Assembly: GCF_011040385.1 (NCBI RefSeq)
Contig: NZ_JAAIKB010000006.1
Location: 186,001 to 250,000, forward strand
Source: Falsiroseomonas algicola
GTDB lineage: Bacteria > Pseudomonadota > Alphaproteobacteria > Acetobacterales > Acetobacteraceae
DNA: 64,000 nucleotides
Reading direction: 5' to 3'
Below, piece by piece: positions 8,206 through 16,780 of the stretch. The notes beneath the pieces are model-generated. The model was not told the DNA's origin and ran no database searches. It saw only the letters and a program-made list of their open reading frames with translations. Positions within the stretch are counted from its first letter, which is position 1; each line of letters opens with the position of its first letter. Both the position numbers and the translations under genes were made by a program.

Positions 8206-9381
8206 TCAGCCCAGCGCCTCCGCGACCCGCACGGCGAGGCGCTTCGCCACCTCCTCCTTCGGCATGCGCGGCCAATCCTCGACGCCGGCTTCGGTGACCA
8301 GGTGCACGGCATTCTCTGCGCCGCCCATCACGTCGCCGGAGACATCGTTCGCCACGATCCAGTCGCAGCCCTTGCGCAGCCGCTTGGCGGTGGCGTGCTC
8401 CACCACCTTCTCCGTCTCCGCCGCGAAGCCCACCACCAGCCGCGGTCGTTTCGTGGCGTGCTGCGCCACGGTCGCCAGGATGTCGGGGTTCAGCGCCAGG
8501 CGGATCTCGGGCGGCGGCGCGCCGGGTTCCTTCTTGATCTTCTGCGTCGGCGCCGCTTCGGGCCGGAAATCCGCGACGGCGGCGGCGAAGATCGCGGCAT
8601 CGGCGGGCAGCGCCGCCTCCACCGCCGCCAGCATGTCCCGCGCGCTCTCGATGCGCCTGACCGTGACGCCGGTGGGATCGGGCTGGCTGACCGGGCCGCT
8701 CACCAGCGTGACGCGCGCGCCGAGGGCCGCCAGCGCGGCCGCGATGGCATGGCCCTGCTTGCCGCTGCTGCGGTTGGCGATGTAGCGGACAGGATCGATC
8801 GCTTCCTGCGTCGGCCCGCTGGTGACGATGACGTGCCGCCCCTTCAGCGGACCATCGCGCAGAATGGACTCGATGGTCGCCGCCAGCGCCGCGGGCTCCA
8901 CGAGACGCCCGGGGCCGCTTTCCGGCTCCGCCATCGCGCCTTCCTCCGGCCCCGCCACGGCGACGCCGCGCGAGCGCAGCGCAGCCATGTTCGCCACCGT
9001 CGCCGGATGCGCCCACATGGCCGGGTTCATCGCCGGCGCCACCAGCACGGGCGCCCGCGTCGCCAGCAGCACCGTGCCGGCCAGGTCATCGGCCAGCCCG
9101 TTCGCCATCCGCGCGATCATGTTGGCCGAGGCCGGCGCGACGACGACGAGGTCCGGCCAGCGCGCGAGCCGGATATGGCCGATCTCCGCCTCCGCGGCCC
9201 AGAGGTCGTCATGCACCCGCGCGCCGGAGATGCCAGCCAGCGCCTCCTTCGTCACGAAGCGCGCGCCGCCGGCGGTGAGGATGGGAGAGACCTCATGCCC
9301 CGCCTTGCGCAGCAGCCGCGTCAGTTCCAGCGCCTTGTAGGCGGCGACGCTGCCGGAGACGATCAGGAGGATGCGGGACAT
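8206..9381 (-). CDS. coaBC: Bifunctional phosphopantothenoylcysteine decarboxylase / phosphopantothenate-cysteine ligase
   Basis: 391 residues, normal length. The N-terminal CoaC half (MSRILLIVSGSVAAYKA, then PASANMIARMANGLADDL and PAMNPAMW) is the FMN-dependent decarboxylase. The C-terminal CoaB half (TSGPTQEAIDPVRYIANRSSGKQG near 190) adds cysteine to 4'-phosphopantothenate using CTP. Together they perform two successive steps of coenzyme A synthesis. The ATG at 9381 overlaps the stop of the thioesterase gene by one base (TGATG), so translation is coupled. The order ubiE-thioesterase-coaBC lacks the ubiB usually found between ubiE and coaBC. Confidence 0.95.
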   Translation of the reverse strand: MSRILLIVSGSVAAYKALELTRLLRKAGHEVSPILTAGGARFVTKEALAGISGARVHDDLWAAEAEIGHIRLARWPDLVVVAPASANMIARMANGLADDLAGTVLLATRAPVLVAPAMNPAMWAHPATVANMAALRSRGVAVAGPEEGAMAEPESGPGRLVEPAALAATIESILRDGPLKGRHVIVTSGPTQEAIDPVRYIANRSSGKQGHAIAAALAALGARVTLVSGPVSQPDPTGVTVRRIESARDMLAAVEAALPADAAIFAAAVADFRPEAAPTQKIKKEPGAPPPEIRLALNPDILATVAQHATKRPRLVVGFAAETEKVVEHATAKRLRKGCDWIVANDVSGDVMGGAENAVHLVTEAGVEDWPRMPKEEVAKRLAVRVAEALG

Positions 9382-9815
9382 CAGCGGGGCTCCGGGGCGG
9401 CCTGCATCATGGTAGCGGTCATGGTGGCCACCAGCACCTCCTTCGCCCCCGCGTCGCGGGCGAAGACGTCGGCGCGGCAGAAGCTGAGCGTGCGTCCGGG
9501 CTTCACCACCTCGCCCCGCGCCACCACGGCGATGCCGCTGGCGGGGCGCAGGAAGCTGGTCTTGAACTCCACGCTCAGCACCTCCGCTCCCTCCGGCATC
9601 AGGGACAGCGCGGCGAAGCCGCAGGCATTGTCGGCCAGCGTGGTCAGCACGCCGGCATGGAACAGGCCGTGATGCTGGGTCAGGTCGTCGCGGAAGGCGC
9701 ATTCGATCGCGCAGCGCCCCGCGGACAGTTCCACCATCCGCGCGCCCAGATTGCGCATGAAGCCCTGCCGCGCGAAGGCGGCACGGACCCGCGCCTCCGC
9801 TTCTACAGCCGCCAT
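9381..9815 (-). CDS. PaaI family hotdog thioesterase
   Basis: 144 residues with the single hotdog domain of the PaaI/YigI type. The signature HHGLFHAGVLTTLADNACGFAAL carries the conserved His-Gly-Gly/Ala-x3-Thr/Asp pattern of the active site, and VEFKTSFLRPASG is the long central strand. It would hydrolyse acyl- or aroyl-CoA thioesters. Its start overlaps the 3' end of ubiE by 13 bp and its stop overlaps the coaBC start, so it is embedded in the ubiE-coaBC operon at the place where ubiB usually stands. Confidence 0.88.
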   Translation of the reverse strand: MAAVEAEARVRAAFARQGFMRNLGARMVELSAGRCAIECAFRDDLTQHHGLFHAGVLTTLADNACGFAALSLMPEGAEVLSVEFKTSFLRPASGIAVVARGEVVKPGRTLSFCRADVFARDAGAKEVLVATMTATMMQAAPEPR

Positions 9816-10540
9816 CCCGTATGGATCGCGACGATCCCGCCGGAGAGGTTGCGGTAGGCCACCCGTTCCAGCCCCGCGCCGCGCATCATCTCGCAGAGCG
9901 TCTCCTGGTCCGGGAAGCGGCGGATGCTCTCCGCCAGGTACTCGTAGCTGTCACGGTCCTTGGCGACGCGCGCGCCGATCTCCGGCAGCACCTTGAAGGA
10001 CCAGGTGTCGTAAATGGAGGCCAGCGGCGCGATCTCGACGCGCGAGAACTCGAGGCAATGGAAGCGCCCACCCGGCCGCAGCACGCGCCGCGCTTCCCGC
10101 AGCACCGCGTCCTTGTCGGTGCAGTTGCGCAGGCCGAAGGCGATGGAGATCTTCTCCACGCTGCGGTCCGGCAGCGGGATATGCTCGGCATCCACCACCG
10201 CGTAGTCCAGCCCATCCACGATGCCGCGGTCCAGCGCCCGCTTCTGCGCGACCTCCAGCATGGCGGGGTTCACATCGGTCAGGATCACGCGCTTGGCGCC
10301 GCCGGCCAGCGCGCCGAAGGCGATGTCGCCCGTGCCGCCCGCGAGGTCCAGCAGCGTCTCCCGCTTCGACGCGCCGATGGCGTTGACGAAGATGCGCTTC
10401 CAGATCCGGTGGATGCCGAGCGACATGAGGTCGTTCATGAGGTCGTAGCGCGGGGCCACGCTCTCGAACACCTGGCGGACCAGGCTGGCCTTTTGGTCGC
10501 GGGGAACCTCGCGGAACCCGAAATCGGTCGTGTCGGTCAT
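9803..10540 (-). CDS. ubiE: Demethylmenaquinone/2-methoxy-6-polyprenylbenzoquinol C-methyltransferase
   Basis: 245 residues from the ATG at 10540. Longer in-frame extensions run into the mutM region and are rejected. SAM-binding motif I is LDLAGGTGDIAFG, followed by ILTDVNPAMLEVA. The UbiE signatures are YDLMNDLMSLGIHRIWKR near the start and RVLRPGGRFHCLEFS in the middle. It methylates the C2 position of the ubiquinone precursor ring at the inner face of the membrane. It is divergent from mutM across a 126-bp spacer. Confidence 0.96.
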   Translation of the reverse strand: MTDTTDFGFREVPRDQKASLVRQVFESVAPRYDLMNDLMSLGIHRIWKRIFVNAIGASKRETLLDLAGGTGDIAFGALAGGAKRVILTDVNPAMLEVAQKRALDRGIVDGLDYAVVDAEHIPLPDRSVEKISIAFGLRNCTDKDAVLREARRVLRPGGRFHCLEFSRVEIAPLASIYDTWSFKVLPEIGARVAKDRDSYEYLAESIRRFPDQETLCEMMRGAGLERVAYRNLSGGIVAIHTGWRL

Positions 10541-10666
10541 CACCCCACCTTGCCACCCGCACCGCCCACCGGCAATCAACGCCCCCGGGCGCCCTGACAC
10601 CAAGCGCCGCCCGCACCATGTCGAGCGCCCCGCCGCGCCACCCGACCGCGGCAGCACGGAGAAAAG

Positions 10667-11566
10667 ATGCCGGAATTGCCGGAGGTGGAGACGGTGATGA
10701 GGGGGCTGGCGGCCGTGTTGCAAGGCCGCCGGATCATCCGTGCCGAGACCACCCGCCCCGACCTCCGCTGGCCCTTCCCGGACAGGCTCGGGGAGAGGCT
10801 GACAGGGGCGCGCGTCACCGGGTTCCGGCGGCGGGGCAAGTACATGCTCGCGCGGCTCGATACGGCGGAGAGCCTGCTGATCCATCTCGGCATGTCCGGC
10901 CGCATGGTGGCGCGGCCGGTGGAAGGCCCACCCGTGCCCTGGATGGGCCCGACAGGGCGCTTCTCCGATGCCCGCGGCCATAACGGGCCACCGGAGGCGC
11001 ATGAGCATCTGTTCATGGAGACGGAGGACGGCACGCGGATCGGCTTCGTCGATCCCCGCCGCTTCGGCTGCGTGGATTTGATGCCGACGGCGGAGGAGGA
11101 TCGCCACAAGCTGCTGGACGGCATGGGGCCGGAGCCGCTGGAGGCCGATTTCACCCCCGCCGCCCTCTCCGCCGCGCTGGCGGGGAAGAAGACGCCCATC
11201 AAGGCCGCGCTGCTGGACCAGGCCGTGGTGGCGGGGCTCGGCAACATCTACGTCGCGGAGGCGCTGTTCCGCGCCGGCATCTCCCCCCGGCGCCTGGCGC
11301 AGACGGTGGCGGGCGCGCGGGCGGCGAAGCTGGTGCCGGCCATCAAGGCGGTGCTGGAGGAGGCGATCGGCGCCGGCGGCTCCTCGCTGCGGGACTATGT
11401 CCGGGCCGATGGCGAACTCGGCCGGTTCCAGGATCGCTTCGCCGTCTATGACCGCGAAGGCCAGCCCTGCCCGCTGTGCCCGGGGCCGGGGAGCGGCTGC
11501 GCCGGCGTGGCGCGCATCGTCCAGTCCGGGCGCAGCACCTTCTATTGCGGCAAGACGCAGCGTTGA
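10667..11566 (+). CDS. mutM: Formamidopyrimidine-DNA glycosylase (Fpg)
   Basis: 299 residues, somewhat longer than the usual ~270. It removes oxidised purines such as 8-oxoguanine and nicks the abasic site. The N-terminal MPELPEVE carries the catalytic proline and glutamate, RRRGKYM the conserved lysine, and [17 protein letters not shown] the helix-two-turn-helix. The C-terminal zinc finger is unusual: cysteines stand at 268, 271, 278 and 294, and the canonical last ligand (position 297) is threonine. An extra region around residues 86-100 ([14 protein letters not shown]) accounts for part of the length. Confidence 0.95.
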   Translation: MPELPEVETVMRGLAAVLQGRRIIRAETTRPDLRWPFPDRLGERLTGARVTGFRRRGKYMLARLDTAESLLIHLGMSGRMVARPVEGPPVPWMGPTGRFSDARGHNGPPEAHEHLFMETEDGTRIGFVDPRRFGCVDLMPTAEEDRHKLLDGMGPEPLEADFTPAALSAALAGKKTPIKAALLDQAVVAGLGNIYVAEALFRAGISPRRLAQTVAGARAAKLVPAIKAVLEEAIGAGGSSLRDYVRADGELGRFQDRFAVYDREGQPCPLCPGPGSGCAGVARIVQSGRSTFYCGKTQR

Positions 11567-11618
11567 GGCACCGGCCGCGCTGCGCTACCCCTTGGGGCGT
11601 ACAAGGGAGCGACGCCGC

Positions 11619-12395
11619 ATGGCCCATGAGATGATCCTGGTCGAGACCCAAGGCCGCGTCGGCGTCATCACGCTGAACCGGCCCCAGGCGCTGAACGCGC
11701 TCTGCGACCAGCTGATGACGGAACTCGGCGACGCGCTGCGAACCTTCGATGCCGATCCGGCCGTGGGCGCCATCGTCATCACCGGCAGCCAGAAGGCCTT
11801 TGCCGCCGGCGCCGACATCAAGGAGATGAAGGACCGCGCCTATCCCGGCGTCTATTTCGACGACTTCATCGGCAAGCGCTGGGAAACGGTCTTGACCATC
11901 CAGAAGCCGGTCATCGCGGCGGTGGCGGGCTTCGCGCTGGGCGGCGGCTGCGAGCTCGCCATGATGTGCGACCTGATCTTGGCCGCGGACAATGCGAAGT
12001 TCGGCCAGCCGGAGATCAACCTCGGCATCATCCCGGGCGCCGGCGGCACTCAGCGCCTGGTGCGGTCCATCGGCAAGTCCAAGGCGATGGAGATGATCCT
12101 GACCGGCCGCATGATGGATGCGCAGGAGGCGGAGCGCGCCAACCTCGTCTGCCGCATCGTGCCCGTGGCCGACCTGGTCGCGGAAGCCGTGAAGATGGGC
12201 GAGAAGATCGCGAGCCTCTCCGCACCCTCCGTCGCCATGGCGAAGGAAGCGGTGAACGTGGCCTATGAGACCACGCTGCGGGAGGGCGTGCGCTTCGAAC
12301 GCCGCCTGTTCCTCAGCCTGTTTTCAACGGAAGACCAGAAGGAAGGCATGGCCGCCTTCGCGGAGAAGCGGAAGCCGTCCTTCACCAACCGCTAA
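11619..12395 (+). CDS. Enoyl-CoA hydratase
   Basis: 258 residues, crotonase fold. The oxyanion-hole segments are [11 protein letters not shown] (about 62-72) and [13 protein letters not shown] (about 108-120). The two catalytic glutamates lie in GGGCELAM and in [19 protein letters not shown]. It hydrates trans-2-enoyl-CoA in beta-oxidation. The start at 11619 follows AAGGGAG at a good distance; the longer frame upstream overlaps mutM and is not used. The echA-rpsT-dnaA order is common in alphaproteobacteria. Confidence 0.93.
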   Translation: MAHEMILVETQGRVGVITLNRPQALNALCDQLMTELGDALRTFDADPAVGAIVITGSQKAFAAGADIKEMKDRAYPGVYFDDFIGKRWETVLTIQKPVIAAVAGFALGGGCELAMMCDLILAADNAKFGQPEINLGIIPGAGGTQRLVRSIGKSKAMEMILTGRMMDAQEAERANLVCRIVPVADLVAEAVKMGEKIASLSAPSVAMAKEAVNVAYETTLREGVRFERRLFLSLFSTEDQKEGMAAFAEKRKPSFTNR

Positions 12396-12459
12396 CCGGA
12401 ACCACCGCGGTTGCGCCTGCTTCGTGACCGCCCTGTTGCCCCCGCGTGACGCCCGTCCA

Positions 12460-12489
12460 TTGACTCAGGCGACATGCGGGGGATAGAAA
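12460..12489 (+). promoter_or_regulatory. Candidate sigma-70-type promoter of rpsT
   Basis: TTGACT (12460-12465) and TAGAAA (12484-12489) are separated by 18 bases, about 70 bp before the rpsT start. The match is moderate at -10. No other candidate of this quality lies in the 162-bp gap. Confidence 0.45.
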
Positions 12490-12557
12490 CCGCGCCTTCG
12501 CCGAAGGGTCCGCCCGGAGGCTCCCGAAACATCTCGACTGGTCAGATACAGCAACCC

Positions 12558-12836
12558 ATGGCGAACACGGCCTCCGCGCGGAAGCGCATCCGTCAGACCG
12601 AGAAGCGCACGGAGCGCAACCGCGCCCGCAAGTCGCGCGTCCGCACCTTCCTCCGCAAGGTCGAGCAGGCGATCGCCGGCGGCGACAAGGCGGCGGCGGC
12701 GACGGCGTTCCAGGCGGCGCAGCCCGAACTGCAGCGCGCGGCGGGCAAGGGCGTCTTCCACGCCAACACCATCGCCCGCAAGCTGTCGCGCCTCTCCTCG
12801 CGCATCAAGGCCCTCGGCGCTTCCGCCCAGGCCTGA
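12558..12836 (+). CDS. rpsT: 30S ribosomal protein S20
   Basis: 92 residues. The N-terminal [22 protein letters not shown] and the three-helix basic body ([34 protein letters not shown]) are diagnostic of S20, which binds the 5' domain of 16S rRNA early in 30S assembly. The in-frame upstream extension to 12474 covers the likely promoter and 5' leader and is not used. It is followed by a palindrome that probably ends transcription. Confidence 0.97.
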   Translation: MANTASARKRIRQTEKRTERNRARKSRVRTFLRKVEQAIAGGDKAAAATAFQAAQPELQRAAGKGVFHANTIARKLSRLSSRIKALGASAQA

Positions 12837-12849
12837 CGCCCGCTCCGGC

Positions 12850-12871
12850 GGGCCGTTGCCAGCAACGGCCC
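12850..12871 (+). terminator. Palindrome after rpsT
   Basis: GGGCCGTTGC and GCAACGGCCC form a perfect 10-base inverted repeat with a 2-base centre, 14 bp after the rpsT stop. No T-run follows, so it may need Rho or act as an mRNA 3' stabiliser. Confidence 0.5.
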
Positions 12872-13126
12872 ACCATCGCGGCGTGCTTTCGACATCACGC
12901 ATAGACCAACCCGGCGGCGCGCCATGAAAGCGCCGGCTGTCGGGCGTTTTGTCGTGGTCTCATTCTTGTGCTGCAAACTGAATACTTTCACCCTGACCAT
13001 CGTGACTTGGTCGAGGTGCAGTAATCATTTGCGTGGGTCGAGCGGGGCGCGGTAGCTTCGGGGAAGCAGGGTGCATCCCCCCGGATACAGCGCCACTGCC
13101 CCCCATGGCGGGTCCTCCGCAGCACG

Positions 13127-13135
13127 TTGTTCACA
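13127..13135 (+). promoter_or_regulatory. DnaA-box-like 9-mer upstream of dnaA
   Basis: TTGTTCACA differs from the consensus TTATCCACA at two positions and lies 36 bp before the dnaA start. A single weak box there would suit autoregulation of dnaA. Evidence is limited to this match. Confidence 0.3.
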
Positions 13136-13170
13136 TCGACATTGCCCGCGAGGGCCCATGAGGTTGGCAG

Positions 13171-14697
13171 GTGCGTCCTATGGAGAATGCGGTCGGTCCG
13201 TCGTCTCCGCCCCCCCCGGCTCAGCTGGCGGAGGTATGGGCGCGCATCCGCGGCCGGCTGCGTGAGGAAGTCGGCGAGGTCGAATACCGGACCTGGCTGC
13301 GCCAGATGACGCTGTCCGCCATCCAGGGCGAGGAAGCGGTCGTTCTTCTGCCGACTCGCTTCCTGCGCGACTGGGTGCGCGGCCATTACGGCGACCGGCT
13401 GCGCGCGCTGTGGCAGGCGGAAGTGCCCTCCATCCGCCGCATCGATTTCCGCGTGACGCCCGAACCCCGTGCCGCCGACGTGGCCCCCGCCGCGCTGCCC
13501 GCCACGGCCGAGGCTTCCCGCCAGCCGCCGCGCCCCGCGCCGCTGCGCGCGCCCGAAGCCGTGGAAGCGCCCGCCGGCCTGGCGGAGCCGCTCGGCCGCC
13601 CCGCGCCGGCGCCAGCCCCCGCCGCGGAGCCGCGCAATCCCGACCCGCGCGGCGACTGGTCCGCGCCACTCGACCCGCGCTTCACCTTCGACACCTTCGT
13701 CGTCGGCAAGCCCAATGAATTCGCCTATGCCTGCGCCCGCCGCGTGGCGGAAAAGCCGGCCAGCCCGGGCTTCAACCCGCTCTTCCTCTACGGCGGCGTG
13801 GGCCTGGGCAAGACCCACCTGATGCACGCCGCCGCCTGGGCCATCCGCGACTCCGGCGTGGCCGAGGGCCGCCCGCCGCTCTCCGTCGCCTACATGTCGG
13901 CGGAGAAGTTCATGTACCGCTTCATCGCGGCACTGCGGTCCCAGTCCACCATGGAATTCAAGGAAAGCCTGCGCAGCGTCGATGTCCTGCTGATCGACGA
14001 CCTGCAATTCCTGATCGGCAAGGACAATACCCAGGAAGAATTCTTCCATACGTTCAACGCCCTGGTCGATGCCGGCAAGCAGATCATCGTGAGCGCGGAC
14101 AAATCGCCCTCCGACCTCTCGGGCATCGAGGATCGCCTCCGCACCCGCCTTGGCTGCGGGATGGTGGCCGACCTGCACGCGACGACCTACGAACTCCGCA
14201 TCTCCATCCTGCAGGCCAAGGCGCAGAGCCAGGGCGTACCGGTGCCGCCCAAGGTGATGGAATTTCTCGCCCACAAGATCACCTCCAACGTGCGGGAACT
14301 CGAAGGCGCGCTGAACCGCCTGATCGCCCACGCCAACCTCTTCGGCCGGCCCGTCACGCTGGAAGGCGCGCAGGAGGTGCTGCACGACATCCTCCGCGCC
14401 CATGACCGCCGCGTGACGATCGAGGAGATCCAGAAGCGCGTGGCGGAACACTACAATATCCGCCTGACCGACATGTCCTCCCCCCGCCGCGCCCGCAACG
14501 TGGCCCGGCCCCGCCAGGTGGCGATGTACCTGGCCAAGCAGCTCACCAGCCGGTCCCTGCCGGAAATCGGCCGCCGATTCGGCGGACGGGACCACACCAC
14601 GGTGATGCATGCGGTCAGCCGCGTGGCGGAGCTGATGCAGGCGGACAGCGCCTTCGCCGAAGACGTGGAACTGCTGCGGCGGATGCTGGAGACCTGA
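13171..14697 (+). CDS. dnaA: Chromosomal replication initiator protein DnaA
   Basis: 508 residues from GTG at 13171, which has GAGG seven bases upstream; the ATG three codons later (13180) is an alternative. Domain I (about 15-80, EVWARIRGRLREEVGEVEYRTWLRQM) contacts other initiation proteins. A Pro/Ala-rich linker follows. Domain III is an AAA+ ATPase with Walker A GGVGLGKTHL and Walker B LLIDDLQFL. Domain IV carries the DnaA signature GGRDHTTVMHAVSRV, which reads DnaA boxes. It melts the origin to start replication. It is followed by a hairpin repeat shared with a convergent gene. Confidence 0.97.
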   Translation: MRPMENAVGPSSPPPPAQLAEVWARIRGRLREEVGEVEYRTWLRQMTLSAIQGEEAVVLLPTRFLRDWVRGHYGDRLRALWQAEVPSIRRIDFRVTPEPRAADVAPAALPATAEASRQPPRPAPLRAPEAVEAPAGLAEPLGRPAPAPAPAAEPRNPDPRGDWSAPLDPRFTFDTFVVGKPNEFAYACARRVAEKPASPGFNPLFLYGGVGLGKTHLMHAAAWAIRDSGVAEGRPPLSVAYMSAEKFMYRFIAALRSQSTMEFKESLRSVDVLLIDDLQFLIGKDNTQEEFFHTFNALVDAGKQIIVSADKSPSDLSGIEDRLRTRLGCGMVADLHATTYELRISILQAKAQSQGVPVPPKVMEFLAHKITSNVRELEGALNRLIAHANLFGRPVTLEGAQEVLHDILRAHDRRVTIEEIQKRVAEHYNIRLTDMSSPRRARNVARPRQVAMYLAKQLTSRSLPEIGRRFGGRDHTTVMHAVSRVAELMQADSAFAEDVELLRRMLET

Positions 14698-14704
14698 GGC
14701 GCCC

Positions 14705-14775
14705 GGCGCTTGAGCGCCTGGAAGACTCCAGGGGCTCTGCCCCTGGAACCCCGGCAGGAGGCAGCGGCCTCCTGC
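14705..14775 (+). repeat. Hairpin cluster R1 after dnaA (TCT/AGCG-loop family)
   Basis: Three successive hairpins: GGCGCT/AGCGCC (14705-14718), TCCAGGGGC/GCCCCTGGA with loop TCT (14727-14747) and GCAGGAGGC/GCCTCCTGC with loop AGCG (14754-14775). The last two match the two-hairpin repeat seen complete at 55265 and 57273. The cluster lies between the convergent ends of dnaA and the DUF5591-like gene and probably ends transcription from both sides. Confidence 0.7.
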
Positions 14776-14782
14776 ACCACCA

Positions 14783-15793
14783 TCAACTGGCGCGGATTGC
14801 GGCCAAGAGGTCTTCCAGCAACTCGGGAAGGGCCAGGGGCGTGGCATCGCCGCCGCCGCGGCCGAAATGGCCGGCGGCCTCCGTGGTCGTCCTGCCGAGC
14901 CGCGCCGACAGCCGCACCAGCGCATCTTGGCACTGCTCCCGCGTCGGCAACGCGGTCAGGCGAAGGTCAACCGGCAGCAGGTCGTTGGCGCCGACCAGCG
15001 GCAGCCGCTCCGCCCCCACCTGGCGCTGCGCGACGATGCCATGGGCAGCGCGCTCCCTCTTCGCCACGACGAAGCTGCGATGCGTCAGCCCCGGCGCCAC
15101 CCAGCTGATGCGCCGCGTATAGACCCCCCCGAACCGCCCCAGCGCCTCCGCCACTACCCGCGCCATCTCGTTGTGCATGACGACATAGGCGCGCTTCTCG
15201 GCCGGCCCCCACTTCCACCGCGTGGCGCTCACGCGCGTGGCCGTATGGTCCTCCCGCCAGGGAGAGACGGCATTGCCCCGCTCCTCGAACAGGCCCGGAT
15301 CGTCATAGAGCACGGCGGGTGACGTCCCCCCGGGATAGGCCAGCATGTGCTCATAAGGCACCAGGCCCAGCGGCTCGCTGATCACGGCGCGATGGATGAC
15401 GATGCCATCGGGATGCAGCAGCGGCGCCAGGCTGAACAGCGCCTCCGGCTCCCCCTCCTCCCGCAGCCCCAGCAGCGTGGGATCGGCCGGCGCCATCGGC
15501 ACGAAGCCTGCCGCGATCAGCGCGGCATTGATGCGCTTGTGCTCGGTGGAGAGGATGTAGGGCTTCGTGCGCGTGCACGGCAGCAGCAGCAGCACGCGAT
15601 GCGGCACATCGGGCAGCACGGGATTGTAGTCCCGGCCGACGAAGTCGAACCATGCTTTGATGCGGGGATGCTGGAGGCTGTCCACATTGTCCTGCGGGCA
15701 GTACAGCGCCAGCGAGGGATCCAGGGTGAAAGGCGCGCGGAACTTCTGCGCGGATTCGCGCACGCGCGTGTCGCGGTCGTCGGTGGTGACCAT
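14783..15793 (-). CDS. DUF5591-like protein (archaeosine-synthase-related domain)
   Basis: 336 residues. The segment VLLLLPCTRTKPYILSTEHK (residues 67-86) resembles the LPCSxxKPY...S core of DUF5591. That domain is known from archaeal TgtA2/ArcS proteins acting in archaeosine tRNA modification and from scattered bacterial proteins. No PUA domain or TGT barrel is attached. The rest (PYEHMLAYPGGTSPAVLYDDPGLFEERGN, RISWVAPGLTHRSFVVAKRER) is unfamiliar. It starts 3 bp after the stop of the preceding minus-strand gene and so appears to be the last gene of the large catabolic operon. The function is unknown; the family call is from recall of the motif. Confidence 0.55.
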   Translation of the reverse strand: MVTTDDRDTRVRESAQKFRAPFTLDPSLALYCPQDNVDSLQHPRIKAWFDFVGRDYNPVLPDVPHRVLLLLPCTRTKPYILSTEHKRINAALIAAGFVPMAPADPTLLGLREEGEPEALFSLAPLLHPDGIVIHRAVISEPLGLVPYEHMLAYPGGTSPAVLYDDPGLFEERGNAVSPWREDHTATRVSATRWKWGPAEKRAYVVMHNEMARVVAEALGRFGGVYTRRISWVAPGLTHRSFVVAKRERAAHGIVAQRQVGAERLPLVGANDLLPVDLRLTALPTREQCQDALVRLSARLGRTTTEAAGHFGRGGGDATPLALPELLEDLLAAIRAS

Positions 15794-15796
15794 CGC

Positions 15797-16780
15797 TCAG
15801 GTCTCCAGCAGCGCAGCGGGGAACAGCTCTTCCGGTGCCAGGTCGCGCTTCAGCAGGCCCTCGTCGCGCATGTAGCGGATCAGCGTCGCGAAGACGTGGC
15901 GATTGGCCGCGAAGCCCGTGGACCAGAAATCCGCGCCCAGCACGCGCTCCGTCTCCTCGAGGTGCTGGACCAGGAAAGGCAGGCCGAAGGCGAGCGTGGC
16001 ACTGTCATGCAGCCGCAGCCGGGACTGGCGCTGCGATTCCGCGAAGGCATCGTAGAGCGCCCGCGGCAGCCAGGGATTGTCCTCGGCAATAGCCGTCTTC
16101 ACCGCCACCAGATGCATGGGCGGGAAGATGCGGGACCGCTGGAAGTAGTCGATCTCGGCGGCCATCGGATCGGCGAAGAGCCGCCCGACCTTGTCCGGCG
16201 CACTGAAGAAGCTGTCAGGCGCGCGGGCGGTGTAGATCGCGTCGATCTCGCCACTCTCCAGCATCTCGGACAGCGACTTGTCCGTCACATGCTCGATGGT
16301 GACACCGGGCGGATAGTCCTGCGGATGATCCTCGCCCGCGCGGGCCGCGTTCAGCCCGGCATTCACGTAGATCGGCGCGGCGACGGGAAGGTCGTAGAAC
16401 TCCGCGAAGATGCCGCGCAGCCACACCGCCGCCGCCATGTCCCACACCATGGCGCCGACGCGCCTGCCCGCCAGGTCGGCCGGCTTCGTCAGCCCCTTCG
16501 CCTTGTTCACATAGACGCAGGAGAAGCGGAAATGGCGGGAGGGGAAGACGGGGATGCCGACATAGTCCTGCCGGGGCCGATCGAAATGCCGCAGCCAGGT
16601 GGCGATGGGGAATTCGCAGCAATCGAATTGATGGGTCGTCATCTGCAAATTGAACAGCGGCTGCAGCGCCATGACGGTCGTCTCCGCCACGACGCCCGCG
16701 ATCGGCACGCGGCCTTCCGCCAGCGCGCGGGCGCGGTCGCAATCGGAAACGCCGATGGTCAGGCGAAGCGGCGAAGTCAT
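15797..16780 (-). CDS. 4,5-dihydroxyphthalate decarboxylase-family / binding-protein-like protein
   Basis: 327 residues with the type-II periplasmic-binding fold: LRLTIGVSDCDRARALAEGRV, FDCCEFPIATWLRHF, YVGIPVFPSRHFRFSCVYVN, then KPADLAGRRVGAMVWDMAAAVWLRGIFAEF. This is the pattern of the family annotated as 4,5-dihydroxyphthalate decarboxylase, many members of which are probably binding proteins. There is no signal peptide, which argues for a cytoplasmic enzyme or sensor rather than an importer component. Its ATG overlaps the preceding amidohydrolase stop by 4 nt. Confidence 0.78.
   Translation of the reverse strand: MTSPLRLTIGVSDCDRARALAEGRVPIAGVVAETTVMALQPLFNLQMTTHQFDCCEFPIATWLRHFDRPRQDYVGIPVFPSRHFRFSCVYVNKAKGLTKPADLAGRRVGAMVWDMAAAVWLRGIFAEFYDLPVAAPIYVNAGLNAARAGEDHPQDYPPGVTIEHVTDKSLSEMLESGEIDAIYTARAPDSFFSAPDKVGRLFADPMAAEIDYFQRSRIFPPMHLVAVKTAIAEDNPWLPRALYDAFAESQRQSRLRLHDSATLAFGLPFLVQHLEETERVLGADFWSTGFAANRHVFATLIRYMRDEGLLKRDLAPEELFPAALLET

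Larger units (their letters stand above)
12837..13170. other. rpsT-dnaA spacer (334 bp)
   Basis: It holds the rpsT palindrome, then an AT-richer stretch (about 12950-13030) and one DnaA-box-like site at 13127. I see no cluster of DnaA boxes, so it does not look like a complete origin. It more likely carries the dnaA promoter. Confidence 0.5.

Noticed and set aside
12837-13170. Chromosomal origin next to dnaA
   Set aside because: Only one weak DnaA-box-like 9-mer and no AT-rich unwinding element were found, so oriC is not called here.
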